Positions 1 through 10,600 of a stretch of DNA of 64,000 bases are shown one piece after another (the first letter of the stretch is position 1; each line of letters starts with the position of its first letter). The stretch covers positions 93,386 through 157,385 of the forward strand of contig QAKK01000025.1 in assembly GCA_003343845.1 (NCBI GenBank), read 5' to 3'. Origin of the DNA: Oscillospiraceae bacterium. Lineage in GTDB: Bacteria > Bacillota > Clostridia > Oscillospirales > CAG-272. The notes under the pieces are model-generated. The model was not told the DNA's origin. It searched no databases and saw nothing but the letters and a program-made list of their open reading frames with translations. A program made the position numbers and the translations under genes.

Positions 1-3000
1 TACACTGCCGTATATGCCGAAAAGTCCGTCTGCGATGCGTTTGCCGGTCTCGCCTTCAGCACGATGTTCACCTTGTCCTGCAGCTCAAACGCGATGGTCA
101 TTCCCGCGAAGACTGCCGTCTCATCGGCGTCAAGCGCACCCTTCAGAACTGTCTGGTTGCTGACGACCGTATCACCCGAGAAGTCTGCAATGACATCCCG
201 CTTCAGCGAAGCGTCCAGGTTGGCATTGACCGGGTTCTCCAGGTTATAGTCGAAGAATCGCTGTGCCGCCGCGCCGTAGTTCAGCACTGCCGCATAGAAT
301 GCGCGCTCGGCGGTCGAAATACCGCTCTTATGCAGCTGGTTGTACAAGTACGTGTGGATACCGTAGTCCACCGTTCTCGTCTCCACGCTGCCGTCTGCAA
401 GGATACCGTAGCAGTTGATCTTGATTGCATTGTTCATGCACTTTGCAGAAATGCCGCTGAACACATACTGATACTTCGTCGTATCGCTCACGGACAGCTT
501 ATCCGTCAGCACCAGTCTCGTTGCGGCAAAGTCGCTGCTGCCTTCGAGCAGGGTCTTGCCGTCTGTGCCGCAGAGCTCAAGCACGACATAGTAGTCCTTG
601 TATCTTGCGTCGATACTTGTCTTGGTGGAGCCGACCAGCAGCTCGATTGCAGACTCCATCTGCAATGCCGCCGATACGGGAATCTCGCTTCTCGTGACCG
701 CCGTCATGGCATTGGGGCGGACGATCGCCTTCATGCCCTGTGCCGGCGTATACGGGATGATGCTGTCCTCGACGATCTTGCCGTCCGCGCGGACATATCT
801 GCCCGTGACATCCAGCGTATAGTCGCCCGCAATGGTGATGCCGCTGAAGTTACCTGCAAGGTAGACCGTCGTCTTCGGCGTGACCGTCTCGGTTACGCCT
901 TCTTCCACGTCAATGGTCTCCAGTGCCTTGGCTGCGTCAAACGCCGCCTGCACCGTCTTATACCCGACCTCGCCGATGTATGCGACATAAACCTCGGGTT
1001 CGGGCAGAGGATCGATGTCGCGGGTCTCGGTCTTCTTGCAGACCGCGCAGGTGCGGGTCTCTTCGCCCTTCACGCCGACCTGTGCAGGCGTGGTAACGAT
1101 CCATTCACCGAAGGTGTGCTTGCCGGTTGCGGGGATCTTCTGCGTATAGCTGTCGCCGCAATCGCACTTGAACAGCTTTTCGCCGTCCTCACCGCAGTTT
1201 GCTTCCTTTGTGATCGTCTCGACGTACTTGTGCTCGTGTGCCGATGCCGACCAGGTATAGCCGATGCCGTCTGCTTGCAGAGCTTTCGCATCGTCGTCCA
1301 AAACTTCGAGCAGCTCGATCGTGAAATCTGCCGTCTCCGCGTCAAAGCCTTCTGCCACCGTGTAGGTCAGTGCGAGAATGTTATTTTTATCGAAGGATGC
1401 CAGGGTCTGCTCGTCAAAGTTGAGCAGGACCATGGAGTCTGTGCCTGCGCCGAAGCTGAGGCCGCTCGGCGCTGAAGCGTCCGCGTCCGGAATCTCGGCA
1501 AGCGTGGTCGAAGCCGAAACGTAGGTAAGACCTGCGGGGACAACGACTCTGAAGCGAAGCCCCTTGAGCGCCTCAGTTGCAGCCAGCGAAACCGTAACGG
1601 TCGCCGTGCCGTTCGCGATTCTGACCGACTCGATTCTGAGCGTGATCGGCGCGGTCAACGTCTCTGCCGTCTCATCGCAGACGACGCACTTGTAGCCGTC
1701 CTCGGTGGGGAGCCACTGATGGTATTCGCATGTATGCCGAATGGTCTCGGTCTCCGCATAGCCGCACTTTTTGCAGGTGCGGACCTTCTCGCCGTCCTTG
1801 GTTGCGGTTGCAGGTTTGACAACCTTCCACTCGCCGAATTCGTGCTTGCAGCTTGCCTGGTCAACCTCGCCGCACGCGGTGCAGGCGCCGTCAACAAAAT
1901 TGTGCTTGTGGAAAACGCGCAGCTCCGCACCGGCAGTGGTGATCATCCATGTGTCGGATGCAGCGGCAAGCTCGGGGAAGAGCGCCTTGTTTTCGTCTAT
2001 CGTCGAAGCGGGCGTCACGATTGTTTCGGTGACATTGCGAACTTCCTCTGTCACTTCCACCGCTTTTGTGCTGTAGAAGGCGGATGCAAGAGGCGCCGCT
2101 TTCGCTGCGTTGGCGCCAACGACTGCACCGACGTATTGCGAACCTGCACCGAACGTAACATCGCCCGCGTTATACAGGCGGGAGAGCTTATGCGCCACGT
2201 CGGCACCGTTAGCAGCGCCGATAACACCGCCAACCGAGCCGGTCACGGAATAAACCGAGCCCTCGTTGAAGGCATCCGACAAGGACGCAGTCGTTTTGTA
2301 AGAACGATAATAGCCTACAATACCGCCGGCATACTTACCGCCTTCGGTTCTGATTGTACCCTTGTTATAAATCACACTGATGCTGACATCAGCGCCTGCA
2401 TTGTTGGTAAACAGACCTGCCATACCACCTGCATGACCGCCGTGCATCGAAGAGCCGTCTTCGCCGGTTGTCGTAATATCGCCGTAGTTTGCAAATCCCG
2501 TGATGACGGTTTCACCCACGGTGGAAGCCTTGCCCGACTCGTAGCGTCCGACAAGACCGCCTGCCATACACCGACCCGAGACCTTGCCGTAGTTCGCGCA
2601 ATCGGTAATCTCCAGCGGGGAATTGCCGGTCTTGTACAGACGACCGAAGAAGCCGCCGATATGTACACCTGCCGAGGAGGAAATCTCGCCGTAGTTCTTG
2701 CAGTTCCGGACGATCAGCGACGAGTTCGCCTTCGTCAGATCGACGGATCCGACAAAACCAGCCGAACGATCCTTACCGGAAACGTGAATCCGGTTCACGC
2801 AGTTCTCGATCGTAAGCGGGACAATGCCATAACCGATGAGACCGCCGACAGCAGCCGCGGTACCCTTGACATTACCGTTTACGGTCAGATTTCGGATCGT
2901 CGCCCCCTGCACTTTGCCAAAGAAGCCGGTCATGCTGCCTCCGGACAGATCGATACCGCTGACGGTATGTCCCTGTCCGTCAAAGGTACCGGTGAACGCC

Positions 3001-3254
3001 GTCGTGGAATTGCCGATCGGCGCCTGCGCCTTCGTACCCGTGTACGTTGCAAGATCGATGTCCGCCGTCAGAACAATCGTCTTGCTCCAGTTGGCGGCGT
3101 TTTCCGGATCCATCAGCTGTTCAACAAGCTGATCCGCCGTGCTGATTTCAATATCCGCCGTGATTGCGTCCGCCGCGGACGTTCCCACAACAAACGGGAA
3201 CGCGCCGAGCAGCAAGCACAGCGTCAGAATCAGGCTCAGAATCTTCTTTTTCAT
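1..3254 (-). CDS. Secreted GLUG-repeat and cohesin-like surface protein, C-terminus outside window
   Basis: The start is ATG at 3254, preceded by AAGGAG about 7 nt upstream and a promoter at 3323-3351. The frame stays open to the window edge, so about 1084 residues are visible and the end is missing. Residues 1-28 form a signal peptide (MKKKILSLILTLCLLLGAF). Residues about 85-390 are GLUG-type repeats (GGLIGYG, GGFFGRL, GGLVGRY, GGIVGYY) expected to fold as a beta-solenoid. Residues about 435-521 and 671-745 hold Cys-pair modules (CTACG, CKKCG, CVVC, CDCG, CAVC). Between them, about 533-660, lies a cohesin-like beta-sandwich (starting ITLRIESVRIANGTATVTVS). Residues about 830-1010 resemble a domain seen in many clostridial surface proteins (LNYGAAAQRFFDYNLENPVN). 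An SLH or sortase anchor could lie beyond the edge. The role is probably adhesion or scaffolding; no enzymatic motif is visible. Confidence 0.85.
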   Translation of the reverse strand, partial: MKKKILSLILTLCLLLGAFPFVVGTSAADAITADIEISTADQLVEQLMDPENAANWSKTIVLTADIDLATYTGTKAQAPIGNSTTAFTGTFDGQGHTVSGIDLSGGSMTGFFGKVQGATIRNLTVNGNVKGTAAAVGGLIGYGIVPLTIENCVNRIHVSGKDRSAGFVGSVDLTKANSSLIVRNCKNYGEISSSAGVHIGGFFGRLYKTGNSPLEITDCANYGKVSGRCMAGGLVGRYESGKASTVGETVITGFANYGDITTTGEDGSSMHGGHAGGMAGLFTNNAGADVSISVIYNKGTIRTEGGKYAGGIVGYYRSYKTTASLSDAFNEGSVYSVTGSVGGVIGAANGADVAHKLSRLYNAGDVTFGAGSQYVGAVVGANAAKAAPLASAFYSTKAVEVTEEVRNVTETIVTPASTIDENKALFPELAAASDTWMITTAGAELRVFHKHNFVDGACTACGEVDQASCKHEFGEWKVVKPATATKDGEKVRTCKKCGYAETETIRHTCEYHQWLPTEDGYKCVVCDETAETLTAPITLRIESVRIANGTATVTVSLAATEALKGLRFRVVVPAGLTYVSASTTLAEIPDADASAPSGLSFGAGTDSMVLLNFDEQTLASFDKNNILALTYTVAEGFDAETADFTIELLEVLDDDAKALQADGIGYTWSASAHEHKYVETITKEANCGEDGEKLFKCDCGDSYTQKIPATGKHTFGEWIVTTPAQVGVKGEETRTCAVCKKTETRDIDPLPEPEVYVAYIGEVGYKTVQAAFDAAKALETIDVEEGVTETVTPKTTVYLAGNFSGITIAGDYTLDVTGRYVRADGKIVEDSIIPYTPAQGMKAIVRPNAMTAVTRSEIPVSAALQMESAIELLVGSTKTSIDARYKDYYVVLELCGTDGKTLLEGSSDFAATRLVLTDKLSVSDTTKYQYVFSGISAKCMNNAIKINCYGILADGSVETRTVDYGIHTYLYNQLHKSGISTAERAFYAAVLNYGAAAQRFFDYNLENPVNANLDASLKRDVIADFSGDTVVSNQTVLKGALDADETAVFAGMTIAFELQDKVNIVLKARPANASQTDFSAYTAV

Positions 3255-3322
3255 AGCTCTCTCCTTCGAAATATTTGCCCAAACACACATTTTCAGCACA
3301 ATAAGGGCATTTTCTGTATCTC

Positions 3323-3351
3323 ATTATACATCTCCCCCCAAATGAAGTCAA
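3323..3351 (-). promoter_or_regulatory. Promoter of the GLUG surface protein
   Basis: On the minus strand the sequence reads TTGACT, 17 nt, TATAAT (the -10 lies at 3323-3328 in plus coordinates). The leader to the ATG at 3254 is about 60 nt. Confidence 0.75.
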
Positions 3352-3359
3352 GGGAGGAG

Positions 3360-3787
3360 ATTTGGGCGCTTTGACATCTTTGAAAAAGTGACGATTTTGT
3401 ATTTTTGTGCAACATGAATAATTGTTCGTGGCAATTTCGCAAAATTTCGGCATTGTTTTTTGGACGAGATACACAAATCCAGTCAATTTCAAGTCAAACT
3501 TTCAAAACAGTCCGAAAAAATTTGTGGCGCTGTGCAAGGGGGAATTTCTCCGTTCTGCACAAAAAGGAAACATTTGTTTCACGGATGTGAACTTCTTGCA
3601 CCGAAAAGCGGGGGGAGCTTGGCTCTCTGCAAGACTCCTTCCGTCGGCTCCGCCGACACCTCCTAAGTGAGGGAGGTAAATGTCAGGGCGGTACGGGGGA
3701 GAGTCGGCGTATTCTTAGGCTTTCATTGGGGGAAAGCTGCACGTTTCTAAGGCTTCCCTTGGGGGAAGGCTTGGAGGCGCAAGGGCG
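3360..3787. repeat. Gene-free gap with dispersed hairpin repeats
   Basis: The gap between the GLUG gene promoter and the S-layer gene terminator holds no supported gene. Positions 3635-3677 (CTCCTTCCGTC ... GAGGGAGGT) and 3716-3775 (AGGCTTTCATTGGGGGAAAG, AAGGCTTCCCTTGGGGGAAG) are members of the CCTTCCCC-type intergenic hairpin family found throughout the window. Positions 3360-3630 hold nothing I recognise. Confidence 0.6.
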
Positions 3788-3816
3788 CAAAAAAAGAAGA
3801 GAGCCGAAGCTCTCTT
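3788..3816 (-). terminator. Intrinsic terminator of S-layer gene 1
   Basis: An 8-bp stem (AAGAGAGC / GCTCTCTT, loop CGAA) is followed on the minus strand by a run of seven T residues, just downstream of the stop at 3839. Confidence 0.85.
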
Positions 3817-3838
3817 CTCTTTTTGCTTTGGGATTGGA

Positions 3839-6800
3839 TTACTTGGTGATAACTCTGAAGACGATCGTCGTAGCAACGCCCGAAGCCTCAGTCTTAGCAC
3901 CGTAGTAGTGAACGTTTACAGTTACAGGAGCCGTGCCGTCATCAACTGCAGGAATCGTAACTGTCTCGTTCCGGAAGTCAACCATCATCTGGTTGAGAAC
4001 ACCCTCGGTCTCAGCCGTAATGTCTTCAACGACATCACCGTTGATCGGGAATGCAAGGTCGCCCTTATCGGTCTCAGCAGCATAGTCATACTTCTTGCCG
4101 ATCGCTTCCGTGTACTTGACACCTGCGAGGTAAGCAGCACTGTAGTCATAGTCCGCAGTGTCGATATCGGTCAGATCCAGCGTGATAACCTTTGCCTTGA
4201 GGTAGGTTGCATTTGCATTCTCGGTACCGCCGAAGCCGACGAACTCGCCGTTCATAACAAGGTGGTCGAAGCAGATTGCATTGCCGTCCTTACCGCTATG
4301 GTTCTTCTTACCATCGCAGAGATCCATGCTCGTCTTGATACCTGCAACGAGTGCCTTGTAAATATCAAGCGTGGTGCCGAGCTTGGTGTAGTTGCCGACT
4401 GCAGCGAACACATTCTTTGCATCTCTCTTGAGAACGGTGCCTGCCGCATTAGCAAGCAGCTTCAGATTAGCATCGGTATACTCGATCGTCTGATCTGCAG
4501 CCGTCTTCAGGGTCTTCAGGTCAAAGAGATCCTTGACCACGAGAACGAACTTGCCGTCTGCATTCTCTTCGATATCATAGGTGGTGTTGGGCATCACCAT
4601 GAAGTAGTTTGCCGTCGTGGTTGCGCTCTTGCCGCTCCAGGTCTCAAGGTTGTCCTTGTTGCTCTTGTCCAGAACGAACACGAACAGATCGGAGCTTGCA
4701 GCGTAGAAGGTAGCCGCCGTACCAACGAACTTATTGTTGTCACCCAGAGGCGAGTAAGCGCCGACTCTGGTTGCAACAACACCGGTATCACCGCCGATGG
4801 CGATGAAGCGCGTGGTGTCGGTGTAGGTCTTACGCTGCTTCTTATCTGCAGCCATGATTGCTGCATCATCATCCAGCGAGATCTCGTAGATGTAGCTGGT
4901 AACCTTTGCAGCGGAGGTCAGCGTGATACCGTTTTCGCCGCGACCGGAAGCAACGACCTTGCTGCCGCCCTGCATCTTGTCAGCGACAACCATTGCGCCG
5001 TCCTTCTCAGAAACGACTGCAACGATGTGATCCTGGGTATCCAGAACTGCCTTAGCAGCTGCGAAAGCAGCTTCCTTGACAGGATCAAGCGTCAGACCCA
5101 TATCCTTGAACGAAGCCATGGATGCAACATCGGTGGTCACGTTGAAGACTTCCTTCGTTGCGTCGTAATCCGAAGCAACGCCGGAGATGTAGCCGACTTC
5201 CCACTTACCGGTGGTCTTGTCGAGGACTGCAACAGCAGCGCCCTTGTCTGCAACATAGACGCCTGCCTTGAGCGCTGCATTGTACTGGTCCTTCGTCAGA
5301 TCCAGAACAGATGCAACCGTCTCGGCATCGGTCGAAATGATTGCATAGTCATAGCCTTCGCTCGCAGAGGTGGAATCCTTGGAAATGGGAGACATCTTTA
5401 CGATCTTGCCGTCGATCGCAAGGAACTTAACGTTGTCCTTGCCGACTTCAAGCTTGCCGATGTAATCCTTCTTGATGTCCGCAGGCTTTACAGCTACAGC
5501 CATCTTGTAGGTGGTGCCGCTGATCTTAACGGTCTCACCGTTGGAAGCAACGGAGGTCAGACGACCGGTCTGGAAGTTGCCGCAGTTGAGGGCAACCGTC
5601 AGAATGTTGTCTGCATCGTTGTATGCATAGTACACGAAATCGCCGGACTTGACGGTTTCGCCCTCAACGGTTACAGCCTTTGCAGCCTCGCCGTTCTTTC
5701 TGGAGACGGCAGCGGTCTTGTCGGTGATGGTTGCGTTGGAGCCAAACAGCTTGTAGGTCTCGCCGTAGTTTGCAGAGTATGCAGCGAAATCAGCATTCTT
5801 GCTGGTGGTGGCATCCTTCGTGTTGAATACCTTGTACTGACCAAGTACATAGGGCGTGTAGAGAAGCTCTACGACGTCATAGGTCTTGTTGGCGGAAGTA
5901 TCCGTGTAGCCGTCCTCGATCACGCGGTAAGCAACCTTGCCGTAGGTGTTGGCGCCGTCTACATCGTAGCCCTTCTTTGCGTCATAGTGGAAGTTCTTCA
6001 GGAACTCGTTGTTTTCCGCGCTCGTTGCCGAAGACCATGCATCGGCAAAGCTCTTGTCGGTGTCGAAGAGCTTCAGATCGAACACGTACTTATCAAGCGA
6101 GAACTTCGCGCCGTTCAGCGTCAGAGCCTTGCTGTCGACTCTGATGTTGCCTGCCTTGCCGAGGTTCTCAACCGTGGTGTAGGTCTCGTAATCGGCATAG
6201 ACGACATTTGCCTTGGACTCAGCGGGATCAACATTGTACTTGCCTTCGAAATCTTCTGTAGCGCAGTCGATCAGCAGGCTTACGGGCAGACCCATGTAAG
6301 AGATCTTCGGGGTCTTCGCGGTGATGCCGAGGTCAGCTGCGTTGATCTCCAGACCGCCCTCAAGCGTAACAACGTCAAAGTCGTTGTTCTTGTCAGCAGC
6401 CTTGAAGTCGACAATTACGGACTCGATCTTGCCCGAAGCGTAGCCGGACTGCTCCAGCAGCGTCTTGCGCGGGATCTTTTTGCCGTCCTTGCCGATGAGC
6501 GCGTCCGTCAGACCGGTATCATCGGGGTACAGGATCTTGTCGCTGAGCGGGTCAACAACTGCAACCTTCGTGTTGAGCATATCCCAGATGATCTGAGAGG
6601 TCTCGCCGCGGGTCAGAGCAGCCTTGAAGTCAACCTTCTCAACATTGTCGGTGAGGTTCAGCTTCTTTGCAGCGAGGATATAGCCGTAGGGGTACTTCAT
6701 GTCAGCGGTCTCATAACCGAGGGCACGAACTGCCATAACGAGCATATCCTGATAGGTGATCGCGTCATCGGGTCCGAAGACACCGTTGCCGCGGCCGGCA

Positions 6801-7132
6801 ACGATGCCGGCGCCCTGAACGTAGTCAATAGCCGTACCGTAAGCGGTGACGTCCTTGAATACGGTGCTCGTCTTTTCTGCGTTCCAGACTTCAACGCGGG
6901 TCTCGCCCGAGAGAGTCTGAGCAAAGAAGAGAGCTGCCTGATAACGGGTAACGCCGTTCTCAAGCATGAGATTGCCCTTCTCATCGCCCTTCATGATCTT
7001 GAGGGCAACGAGGTGCTGTGCAGCTTCGGTATAATCAGCCTTGCTGTCAGCAGCACCGGTCGTAATGACTGCTGCGCTCAGGATCATGAGCGTTGCCATT
7101 ACGAGGGCGAGAAACTTCTTGAAATTTCTCAT
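3839..7132 (-). CDS. SLH-domain S-layer-type protein, paralogue 1
   Basis: This encodes 1097 residues with a signal peptide (MRNFKKFLALVMATLMILSA, cleavage near TGAA). Three N-terminal SLH repeats follow at about residues 30-205 (YTEAAQHLVALKIMKGDEKG; TAYGTAIDYVQGAGIVAGRG; a third ending near LTRGETSQIIWDML). The remaining ~890 residues are a beta-rich, almost Cys-free exported region with no recognised enzyme motif. SLH domains bind pyruvylated secondary wall polymer, so an S-layer or abundant surface role is likely. The next gene upstream, 7653-10916, is a full-length paralogue. The two share the signal peptide, SLH block and segments such as AADLGITA(E/K)TPKI and SKKNGEAAKSVT. The 5' region has AAAGGAG, a small leader hairpin and its own promoter. 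Third-position GC looks lower here than in the paralogue, which may reflect high expression; that is an impression from reading, not a calculation. Confidence 0.9.
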   Translation of the reverse strand: MRNFKKFLALVMATLMILSAAVITTGAADSKADYTEAAQHLVALKIMKGDEKGNLMLENGVTRYQAALFFAQTLSGETRVEVWNAEKTSTVFKDVTAYGTAIDYVQGAGIVAGRGNGVFGPDDAITYQDMLVMAVRALGYETADMKYPYGYILAAKKLNLTDNVEKVDFKAALTRGETSQIIWDMLNTKVAVVDPLSDKILYPDDTGLTDALIGKDGKKIPRKTLLEQSGYASGKIESVIVDFKAADKNNDFDVVTLEGGLEINAADLGITAKTPKISYMGLPVSLLIDCATEDFEGKYNVDPAESKANVVYADYETYTTVENLGKAGNIRVDSKALTLNGAKFSLDKYVFDLKLFDTDKSFADAWSSATSAENNEFLKNFHYDAKKGYDVDGANTYGKVAYRVIEDGYTDTSANKTYDVVELLYTPYVLGQYKVFNTKDATTSKNADFAAYSANYGETYKLFGSNATITDKTAAVSRKNGEAAKAVTVEGETVKSGDFVYYAYNDADNILTVALNCGNFQTGRLTSVASNGETVKISGTTYKMAVAVKPADIKKDYIGKLEVGKDNVKFLAIDGKIVKMSPISKDSTSASEGYDYAIISTDAETVASVLDLTKDQYNAALKAGVYVADKGAAVAVLDKTTGKWEVGYISGVASDYDATKEVFNVTTDVASMASFKDMGLTLDPVKEAAFAAAKAVLDTQDHIVAVVSEKDGAMVVADKMQGGSKVVASGRGENGITLTSAAKVTSYIYEISLDDDAAIMAADKKQRKTYTDTTRFIAIGGDTGVVATRVGAYSPLGDNNKFVGTAATFYAASSDLFVFVLDKSNKDNLETWSGKSATTTANYFMVMPNTTYDIEENADGKFVLVVKDLFDLKTLKTAADQTIEYTDANLKLLANAAGTVLKRDAKNVFAAVGNYTKLGTTLDIYKALVAGIKTSMDLCDGKKNHSGKDGNAICFDHLVMNGEFVGFGGTENANATYLKAKVITLDLTDIDTADYDYSAAYLAGVKYTEAIGKKYDYAAETDKGDLAFPINGDVVEDITAETEGVLNQMMVDFRNETVTIPAVDDGTAPVTVNVHYYGAKTEASGVATTIVFRVITK

Positions 7133-7201
7133 TGTTTTTTCTCCTTTACGAATTTTTTTGGATACCGCCGCACCTGTCGGTATCGGTTTTATCCTGATGT
7201 T

Positions 7202-7230
7202 ATCTTAAGCCATGCCGATTTTTTTTGCAA
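7202..7230 (-). promoter_or_regulatory. Promoter of S-layer gene 1
   Basis: The minus strand reads TTGCAA, 17 nt, TAAGAT. The same two hexamers at the same spacing precede the paralogue at 10971-10999. The leader is about 65 nt and includes a GATACCG/CGGTATC stem at about 7167-7192. Confidence 0.7.
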
Positions 7231-7329
7231 TAGGTTTTGCCAAGATGTAACGAAACTGTAATAATAAACCCTATTTAGAAATGTTTCGGGCGGTTTTTTG
7301 TCAGAATGGTGACAGAATGGAGGGGGAGG

Positions 7330-7604
7330 GGGCATCTCAGGCTTCCCTTGGGGGAGAGCTGTCAACGAAGTTGACTGATGAGGGGTAGCCATTCGCAGAA
7401 TGGCGTCTCTACAGCACAGAACGAGACTGCTCAGACGGATGTCTACGCATCCTACCCCTCATCCGGTGCTAACGCACCACCTCCCCCCGGGGGGAAGGCT
7501 TGGATGCGACCGCTTCTTTTCCTATATCGAAAGTTTTTGCGGGGTCAAGGGGGCTTTTTACAAAAAGCCCCCTTGCGTTTCCTTTCCCCCTCTCCGCAAG
7601 GCGC
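7330..7604. repeat. Composite dispersed repeats between S-layer paralogues
   Basis: Positions 7339-7508 hold a CCTTCCCC-type hairpin element with a nested ~87-bp module (7379-7465). The module starts GATGAGGGGTAGCCATTCG, ends CTACCCCTCATC, and recurs at 36784-36870 and, inverted, near 63705-63770. Positions 7525-7582 carry a second type, CAAGGGGGCTTTTT...AAAAAGCCCCCTTG, whose only other copy is at 42279-42312. No gene is supported in the gap. Confidence 0.75.
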
Positions 7605-7630
7605 AAAAAGCTCCCCCGAGGGGGAGCTTT
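7605..7630 (-). terminator. Intrinsic terminator of S-layer gene 2
   Basis: The stem AAAGCTCCCCC / GGGGGAGCTTT is followed on the minus strand by TTTTTGCG, about 25 nt downstream of the stop at 7653. Confidence 0.85.
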
Positions 7631-7652
7631 CGCATTTGAGCCGCGCTGCGGT

Positions 7653-10600
7653 TCAGCCGCCGTAGGGCATGAGGACGCGGGCGACGTTCAGCGTGAGCGC
7701 GCCGGTGTTCTCATTGTATTCTGCCATGATCATCAGCATCACGGTGATCGAGGCTGCGCCCTCGTAGTCATCGCGGTCAGCCTTGGGCACGAGGATCTCC
7801 ATGCCCGCGGTATCCAGGATGAACTGATCGAGCACGCCTGCGACCGGCTCGGTGATCTCATTTGTCACCGAGGTATCCAGCGGATAATCGTAGCCGAAGA
7901 AGTCCTCGCGGATCTCCACCTCGGTCGAGCCGAAGCCGTTTTCGCTGTACGCATGATTCAGCGCGAGGCGCGTGAAGTCATACTTGTCTGCGTCAAGTCC
8001 GGTTGCATCGATCGTGACGACCTTGGCAAGGACGGACGCCAGCGCGTCGGGCAGGTTCAGCGCGCCGCCGTCCACCCGGACGGTGTCCGCGTCGGTGAAG
8101 GTCAGGTCGGACGCCTTGATCTCAACCATGCCGTTCTTCGACTCGTTCAGCAGGCAGGCTGCCTTGAATGCGGCGAGCACGCTCATGTTGGCATGCGTGA
8201 TCACGCCGTCCTCGCTTGCATACAGCGCCTTCGTGAGGTCGAAGCTCAGCACGGTGTCGGTGTTGAAGCTCTTCGACGCGACGACCTGCATGGTGCGGAG
8301 GTCGAGCAGGTTGGTGATGGTGACGGTGTACTTCTCCTTCACGTCCTCGCCGCTCGATTCGATCATCAGCTCGGTGTCGGCAAGCGGCGCATAGTAGGTC
8401 TCCGTGCTGCTGTGCGCACGGCTCTCGCCCCACGCCTCCATATCGGCGTAGCCGCCGGTGAAGACAGGCGCATCAAACTGCGCAACGATCAGATCCGAGG
8501 ATGCGGCATAGAACTTCGCCGCGCCGGTGACCGAGAACTTCGCCTTCTGCACGCCGACGCGCACGCCGACGTTGCCGTTCTTATCCACGAGGGCGATCAC
8601 GGTCCCGGCATCCACGGTGACGCGGGATGCGGAGACGTTTGCATCCGGATCCGCCTTGATGTGGTTGGTCTTCGCCGTCGTATCCGAGAAGATAAGACCG
8701 CCGTCCACGGTCGCATATTTCACAGCGCCTTCCGCCGTGCCGAGGTCGTACACGCCGTTCTTTTCACCGGTGACGGCGAAGATGCCGCCGCGGATCAGCG
8801 CGTCGCGCAGAGCAACGTAGTCCGTGTACTTCGTGTAGGACGAACCGGCGATGTCGGTGTAGGTCGCGAGCGTGCCGATGCTGCCGCTCGTCTTGTATGC
8901 GTCGGTATCGGCATTGTAGCCGGCCGCCATCTTGTCGACGGAGACGAGCTTCCACGTGCCGGTAGCGGTGTCGAGCATCGCCAGCTGTACGTTGCCGTCC
9001 TTGTCGAGGACAAAGTCGGCGGTGTAGTTCAGCCGATCGGCGTCAACCTTCATGAGCTTTGCCAGCAGATCGCGGTCGGCGCTGACGATGGCGAAATCAT
9101 GCGAGGTCCGCTTTGCCTCGCTGCTGTACGCCTCGAGGAAGACGATTCTGCCGTCCACTTCGACGTAACGGACATTGTTCTTGTCCTTCTCGTAGGACTT
9201 GATGATGGATTCGACGGTGGAGCGGTTTGCCGCAAAGCTCGAGTAGGAGGCGTCAAAGCCGCCCTTGAAGCCGAAGCTCTTCTGCGCGCCGTCGATACGG
9301 ACGCTCTCGCCGAGCGGATTGACGCTGTTCAGCTTGCCGGTGCGGAAGCCGCCCGCGTTCTGTGCAACGGTGAGAATGTTATCCACTGCGTTGTAGTAGT
9401 AGAACATGAAGTCGCCGGACTTCACGCTCTCGCCTGCGAGGGTCACGCTCTTTGCCGCCTCGCCGTTCTTCTTCGAGACCGATGTGGTGGCGGAGGTGAC
9501 GCGCGAGGTCGTGCCGAGCAGCGTCTCAACAAAGTTGGACTTCACGCCGTCCTTGTTCTCGATCTTCTCCGCCGCGTAGGTACCGATCGTCACAAACGAG
9601 GTGTCCTTCGAGGTGAAGGCATCGCGCAGGGTGCGGGTGAAATACTGCCCGAATGCGTAAGGCATATAATAGATATGGAGCGTTTTGATCGTGTCGTCGC
9701 CCTGCTTCGTCTCGCGGACGATGAACTTGACCGCGCCGTTCGAGTTTGCGCCGGTGTAGCCGTCCTTTGCGGTGTAGGCAAAGTTTTTAAGGAAGGCGTC
9801 GCCCGTGGTCTTCGTCCAGCCGTCCTTCGTGAAGCTGTAGAAGGCGGTCGCGTACTTGTCGGTGGTGTACTTCACGCCGTCAAGCAGGATCTGCGAGGTG
9901 CCGTCCCCGTTTTTGATGACGCGGATCTTGCCCGCATCGCCGAGGTTTTCCACCGTGGTGAGCGCGTCGCTGTCCGTGAAGACGATTTTCGCGTCTGCGT
10001 CGTCCTTGTCGACATCGTACTTCGAGAAGAAGTCCTCCGCCTTGCAGTTGACGTAGAGCGTCATGGGCAGACCGAGGTAGCCGATCTTCGGCGTTTCTGC
10101 GGTGATGCCGAGGTCAGCCGCCGCCAGCGTGTAGGTTGCGCCGTTGTACTCGACCGTGACCGTGTCGGCTGCGTCCTTTTTGCCTGCCTCAAAGCCCTTG
10201 ACCGTGACGGTCAGCTTGCCGTCGGCAAAGCCCGCACGCTCGAGGTAGGTCTCACGCTGAATTTTGCCGGGGCCGAGCAGCGCGCCGTATGCGGAGGCAT
10301 CCTGCTTGCCGGGGTAGATCAGGTCGCCCGTGATCGGATCCTTGATGGCAAGCTCGGTGCTGAGCATATCCCAGACCAGCTGCGCGGTTTCGCCGCGGGA
10401 GAGCGGCTCCTTGTAGCGGATGCTGTCGATGTTGTCGGTCAGCCCCAGCTCGCGTGCCGCGAGGATGTGCCCGTAGGGGTAGTTCATATCCGCAGTCTCA
10501 TAGCCGAGGGCACGAACCGCGAGGACGAGCATATCCTGATAGGTGATCGGGTCGTTGTAGCCGTAAATGCCGTTGCCTCTGCCGAGGATGAACTTCATCC

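Noticed and set aside
3908..7261. A 1117-codon open frame on the plus strand opposite S-layer gene 1
   Set aside because: It is antisense to a clear SLH gene, has no ribosome binding site, and its Cys/Arg/Val-rich translation has no domain. It is open because of the codon bias of the real gene.
7339..7508. CRISPR-like repeat array
   Set aside because: Repeats are heterogeneous, nested and not evenly spaced by unique spacers; no cas gene is present.
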